From: Bacteriovoracaceae bacterium
Lineage (GTDB): Bacteria > Bdellovibrionota > Bacteriovoracia > Bacteriovoracales > Bacteriovoracaceae
Direction: 5' to 3'
DNA length: 63,418 bases
Assembly (NCBI GenBank): GCA_016786485.1
Contig: JAEUWD010000021.1
Location: forward strand, 1 to 63,418
The notes beneath the pieces were generated by a model. It did not search any database, was not told the DNA's origin, and saw nothing but the letters and a program-made list of their open reading frames with translations. Below are positions 59,715 to 63,418 of the stretch, piece after piece. How positions within the stretch are numbered: position 1 is the stretch's first letter; each line of letters begins with the position of its first letter. The position numbers were made by a program, and so were the translations under genes.

Positions 59715-62270
59715 TTAGTTAAGTAAATAGTTACGAGGCTTGGTTCTCAGTATATTAATAATTCCCAGGAAGGAAATCAGAAAATTGAAAAAATAAATGA
59801 CGATGAGAATAATAAAAAGTTGTGACCATTCAATATTAAATGCCAGATCAAAAATTTGGTTAAGAAAAATATAACCCATTATATTACCGAGCGCCAAACA
59901 GAAGAGTGAAGAAAAAGTCACAATCAATAAATACTCGAGAATAAAATAAATTTTGAGACTTGTATGTCCCATGCCTAAGACTTTTAAAATTGAAAAATCT
60001 TTTTTCTTCTCCGCCATTTGATAATAAAAAATCGAAGAAATCACACACAAGCTGACCAAGATGCAACAGAAGGACATAAGTGTGACACCAATCGACATTT
60101 GTTCGAAGAGACTCAAAATCTTCTTTAGCAAGTGATTGACGTGAATCGAGGAAATATTCGGAAAATTTTTAGCGAGTTCATTTTGAATCTGCCAAATTTT
60201 GTCGTCTGATATTTGGCTTAGTGTCGCAATAAAAGTTTTTGGGGCCAATTCTAAAACGCCCGGGGCTACCAGAATAAAAAAGTTAGGCTTGAAACTCGTC
60301 CATTTCACTTTTCTAAAGTTTTTGACTTCACCAATAAGCTCTACGCCTTGAATATCAAAGGTCAGAATATCACCCAATTTTATTCCCATTCGCTGCGCAT
60401 ATTTTTCTTCCAGAGACAATCCTGGATATGGCATCTTCCCCTCTTCATAAGGGACGAGGATTTCCCCATCGATGATTTCTTCTGAAGCATCTAATTCATT
60501 TCGATAACTTAAATTAATTCCGCGGTTACGAATTCGCCTTGAAGCTTCAGCCTCACGTGTTTCGTAATCATCGGCTTGGGCCGCCTCCACATCTTCCTGA
60601 TTGATTTTTAACAGACGTGCACGAATCAAAGCTGCTCCTGGTGACATTTGATGTCCCATCCCAGTCAAATGTTTATCCAGAAAACTAAGCTGCTCATCTT
60701 GAATATCAAAAATAAAAAGCGAAGCTCGCTTTTCCGAATTATCCACACTAAATTCTTCATAAAGTGATGATTTGAGCTGAGTAATTAAAACAACTAACGT
60801 CAGACCAATAGTCAGTGCGACTAAGGATGTAAGGCTTGATGCTTTATTGCGCGCCATTCTTTTAATCGCAAAATTAAAAATATAAAAAAAGTTCCTCACG
60901 TTAAGATTTGCTAATAAATTTAGCAACTTTGAGAAAAATCCCCAAAGTAGGATGAGGCAAAATAAAAAAGAGCTAGCAAAAACTAAACCGATTTTTATCG
61001 AGTTAGCTTGCCAGATACAAAGCAAGAAGAAAAAAAACATCAACGGCAGCCAACTTGATAATTTTGGCCTAGGCAAGCTGAGTGTATTACCATCTTCGCG
61101 TAATAAAATAATTTCTCGTACGTTTTGTAACTGAAACACAAAAGGTAAATTGGCCATCAAGTTAAGCGCGAGTACAATAAATAAAATTTTGCTCAACACG
61201 ATGAAATTAAGTGTGAGCTTTATAGCGGGCACGTAATTCATCAAGTAATTTTGCAAGAGCGGTAAGAAAAATAAACTTAAGCCGTAAGAAATGACAAAAG
61301 AAATCAACGTTAAAAATAAAATATAAAGAATAAAATAACAACGAACCTGATAATTCGAAAAGCCTAAACTTTTTAAGACGGCGACTTCTTTACATTTTTG
61401 ATTAATAAAACCACGGAGTAAAAAACTAATTCCTGTAACGGCCAGCATGAGCGCTAAAAGTGAAATCAAACTTAAAAAATCGATCAAATAATCAAAAACG
61501 CGTGAAACTTGTCCCGAAGCATCGCGTGGGATGGTTATGTTAATCGTATTATCACTGAACTCTTTATAAAATTCTGCTTGTCGACGCTTATAAACTTCTT
61601 CATTTTGTGCTTCAGGTTTAAATTGAAGCAAAAGCGAATGAGATAAGGTGCTTCCTTTGGTAATCAAACCTGTCGCGTGCAAGTCACTCAGATTCATATA
61701 TAATTTCGGTGCGAGATCAAGTCCCCGCCAAGAGCTGGATGAATCATCAACCACCACATCGACTACTGCAAAATTCATTTTACCAATTTTACAAAAATCT
61801 CCCTTCTCTAAACCCATCAAGTTTCGAAGATCTTGCGAAATATAAATCTCGGAAGTTTTGAGTGCAAAAGGCGTTGCGGCATCAATAACACCATTCTGTA
61901 ATTTTATTTGACCGTACAGTGGATAGTTCGAACTCACCGCTTTGACTTCTACCAGGCGTGACATTTCTTGTTTGGGAGCGAAAATCATAGAAAAAGTTTC
62001 AATGACTTCACTACTTTTGATTTCCTCATTTTTATAAAAGGTATGAAACTTGTGAATCTCATCCGTTTCAAATTTGCGACGGGCCCGAATAGCAGTATCT
62101 GCTCCCATCAAGTCTTTGGCCTTGCTATAAAGCAAAGTTTCTACGCCACTTTTAACAGACTCGAGTGAAAGCAATGTACTTAACGCGAGACAAATATTAA
62201 AACAAAAAAAGGCCATGAGCTTTTTTTGATTTTTTAGTTCTTTTAAAAATAATTTTAAAACTAATTTCAT
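59715..62270 (-). CDS. ABC permease, FtsX-like (YbbP type)
   Basis: 851 residues. An inner-membrane permease with one helix at the N-terminus, a periplasmic domain, three FtsX-type helices (about 265-380), another group of helices, and a second FtsX block (720-845). The domain order and length match YbbP, the partner of YbbA, which lies beside tesA in E. coli. Function: MacB/LolE-like mechanotransmission or lipid/lipoprotein handling is inferred. It lies 2 bases after the ATPase gene. Confidence 0.9.
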   Translation of the reverse strand: MKLVLKLFLKELKNQKKLMAFFCFNICLALSTLLSLESVKSGVETLLYSKAKDLMGADTAIRARRKFETDEIHKFHTFYKNEEIKSSEVIETFSMIFAPKQEMSRLVEVKAVSSNYPLYGQIKLQNGVIDAATPFALKTSEIYISQDLRNLMGLEKGDFCKIGKMNFAVVDVVVDDSSSSWRGLDLAPKLYMNLSDLHATGLITKGSTLSHSLLLQFKPEAQNEEVYKRRQAEFYKEFSDNTINITIPRDASGQVSRVFDYLIDFLSLISLLALMLAVTGISFLLRGFINQKCKEVAVLKSLGFSNYQVRCYFILYILFLTLISFVISYGLSLFFLPLLQNYLMNYVPAIKLTLNFIVLSKILFIVLALNLMANLPFVFQLQNVREIILLREDGNTLSLPRPKLSSWLPLMFFFFLLCIWQANSIKIGLVFASSFLFCLILLWGFFSKLLNLLANLNVRNFFYIFNFAIKRMARNKASSLTSLVALTIGLTLVVLITQLKSSLYEEFSVDNSEKRASLFIFDIQDEQLSFLDKHLTGMGHQMSPGAALIRARLLKINQEDVEAAQADDYETREAEASRRIRNRGINLSYRNELDASEEIIDGEILVPYEEGKMPYPGLSLEEKYAQRMGIKLGDILTFDIQGVELIGEVKNFRKVKWTSFKPNFFILVAPGVLELAPKTFIATLSQISDDKIWQIQNELAKNFPNISSIHVNHLLKKILSLFEQMSIGVTLMSFCCILVSLCVISSIFYYQMAEKKKDFSILKVLGMGHTSLKIYFILEYLLIVTFSSLFCLALGNIMGYIFLNQIFDLAFNIEWSQLFIILIVIYFFNFLISFLGIINILRTKPRNYLLN

Positions 62271-62272
62271 AA

Positions 62273-62941
62273 TTACTGGTGAAGCTTCAACATTCCATCT
62301 TTTAATTCATAAACTTCTGCACATTTCTTTGCTAATTCCAGATCATGAGTCACCAAAATGAGAGTGGTTTTTTTGGTTTGACTGAGAGATAAAAGTAATT
62401 GCATCACTTTCTGACCAGTTTCTACATCTAAATTTCCGCTAGGTTCATCGGCCAGCAACAACTTCGGTTCCGCCACAAAGGCCCGTGCGATCGCCACCCG
62501 TTGCGCTTCTCCACCGCTCAGCTGAGATGGAAAATGATGAATACGTTCCGATAACCCTACTTTATCAAGCATCTCAAGCGCTTTTTCTCGCGCATTCGCC
62601 TGCTGCAAAATTTCTAAGGGCAGCATGACATTTTCAAGCGCGTTCAAACTATTGATCAAATGGTACTGCTGAAAAATAACACCTAGATTTTTTGAGCGCC
62701 AAGCTGATAACTCAGATTCATTTAGTCTTCCCAGATCCGTTCCGAAACAGTAAATACTACCAGCGTCCACCTTATCCAGTCCTGCTAACAAACTCAGTAA
62801 CGTCGATTTTCCACTGCCCGAACGACCGAGGATAGCGATATTTTTTTCACTCTTAATACTAAAATTAAGCTCCCTGAAAATTTCAATTTGTTTTGCCGCT
62901 TGCTGGTATGTTTTTTTTACGTTTAGAATTTCTAAAATCAT
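62273..62941 (-). CDS. ybbA: ABC ATPase, LolD/YbbA type
   Basis: 222 residues. Walker [10 protein letters not shown] at residues 39-47, Q-loop [18 protein letters not shown] (the LolD/MacB branch), signature [15 protein letters not shown], Walker [13 protein letters not shown] and the switch His in LVTHDLE. It overlaps the TesA-like gene by 4 bases (ATGA) and precedes the permease by 2 bases, the same three-gene set as tesA-ybbA-ybbP. LolD is the alternative name, but the neighbours favour YbbA. Confidence 0.92.
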   Translation of the reverse strand: MILEILNVKKTYQQAAKQIEIFRELNFSIKSEKNIAILGRSGSGKSTLLSLLAGLDKVDAGSIYCFGTDLGRLNESELSAWRSKNLGVIFQQYHLINSLNALENVMLPLEILQQANAREKALEMLDKVGLSERIHHFPSQLSGGEAQRVAIARAFVAEPKLLLADEPSGNLDVETGQKVMQLLLSLSQTKKTTLILVTHDLELAKKCAEVYELKDGMLKLHQ

Positions 62942-63418
62942 AGGGCCTTTACGATATAAGGATACACTGTTTCTAAAATTTTTTTATGTCCATTCTCATT
63001 TGGATGCATACCATCTTCAATATTCAATTTTTTTTCCCCCCCCACACCTTTGAGCAGAAATGGAATAAAACTTAGTGAATATTTTTTTGCCAGATCTTTG
63101 AACATTTGCTCAAACTGCTTGGAATATTCTTTTCCATAATTGGGTGGAAGTAACATTCCCGCGAGAATCACAGTCGTACCACTGGCCTGTGCTTTCTCAA
63201 TGACTTGCTCGAGATTTTTTTGACTCTCCGTAATTTTCAAACCACGAAGGCCATCATTGGCACCAAGTGCTAATAGTAGAATCTCTGGCTTCGCTTTTAA
63301 ATACCAAGCTAAACGTTGACTAGCACTAGCTGTAGTGGAACCACTCACGCCCGCATTGATGACTTTGATATCGTATTTTTCTGCCAAAAGTTTTTTTTCA
63401 AGTAGAGACGGATACGCT
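62938..63418 (-). CDS. tesA: GDSL/SGNH-family lysophospholipase (TesA-like), N-terminus cut off by window edge
   Basis: 160 codons visible, open at the right edge. The frame continues through AYPSLLEKKLL beyond the TTG at 63387, so the gene starts outside the window and block I with the catalytic Ser is not seen. NAGVSGSTT carries the Gly block, LGANDGLRG the block III Asn, and the C-terminal DGMHPNENGH the Asp-His pair. TesA is a periplasmic thioesterase/lysophospholipase/arylesterase. Coupled to ybbA by a 4-base overlap. Confidence 0.92.
   Translation of the reverse strand, partial: AYPSLLEKKLLAEKYDIKVINAGVSGSTTASASQRLAWYLKAKPEILLLALGANDGLRGLKITESQKNLEQVIEKAQASGTTVILAGMLLPPNYGKEYSKQFEQMFKDLAKKYSLSFIPFLLKGVGGEKKLNIEDGMHPNENGHKKILETVYPYIVKAL

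Overview
The window is a gene-dense, low-GC chromosomal segment of a Gram-negative bacterium. It carries Tat, SecDF/YajC, ExbB/ExbD, an LolD-type ABC exporter, a C-terminal-Phe outer-membrane barrel and many lipoproteins. The gene complement suggests a member of Bdellovibrionota, most likely Bacteriovorax/Peredibacter-like. It includes large Ig/cadherin lipoproteins with a formylglycine-enzyme-like tail, many secreted hydrolases, a sphingosine-1-phosphate-lyase-like enzyme and the secD/secF/tatA/yajC/tgt/queA block. This assignment is inference from gene content. No prophage, insertion sequence, CRISPR array or rRNA was seen.

Layout. 1-1.5 kb: feoA-feoB iron(II) uptake, with feoB cut by the left edge. 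1.5-9.5 kb: a secreted esterase with two nearly identical modules, rlmN, umuDC, and secreted or hypothetical proteins including a second alpha/beta hydrolase. 9.5-14.4 kb: a two-component system, two tiny coupled secreted proteins (one a 47-residue lipoprotein), an XRE regulator with a degenerate receiver fragment, and a papain-like protein with a lipoprotein. 14.5-22 kb: proBA, a DUF3095 protein, a membrane pyrophosphatase, a secreted HAD-like protein, tRNA-Cys and an HU/IHF protein. 22-30 kb: a lipoprotein, then the Sec/Tat/queuosine block. 30-37 kb: a ParA-like ATPase with a small basic partner, a 1286-residue lipoprotein, a beta-barrel protein and a 2-oxoglutarate/Fe(II) oxygenase-like protein. 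37-48.7 kb: yggS, RatA-like, glpX, PilZ, pgsA-serB-LRR, a ClpB-type disaggregase, an Rsm22-like methyltransferase and two tandem secreted paralogues. 48.8-63.4 kb: gltA, a candidate small RNA, a GGDEF regulator, a trypsin-like protease, sfsA-nadD, folE2, an S1P-lyase-like enzyme with exbB/exbD, mscS, dedA, a thioredoxin-like protein and the ybbP/ybbA/tesA group, with tesA cut by the right edge.

Cross-cutting observations. (1) At least eight transcription units appear to have leaderless mRNAs: the start ATG lies 6-7 bases after a -10 box that has a plausible -35 box 16-17 bases upstream. (2) Nine of eleven convergent gene pairs touch or overlap at their 3' ends; only the two separated pairs have a recognisable terminator. 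(3) Small cis elements stand out: palindromes before the HU gene and folE2, a dyad before feoA, a direct repeat in the umuD promoter, and a hairpin reaching the clpB ribosome binding site. The strongest candidates for something undescribed are the ParA-like/basic-partner pair, the leaderless promoter architecture, the clpB leader hairpin and the tandem four-cysteine secreted paralogues.
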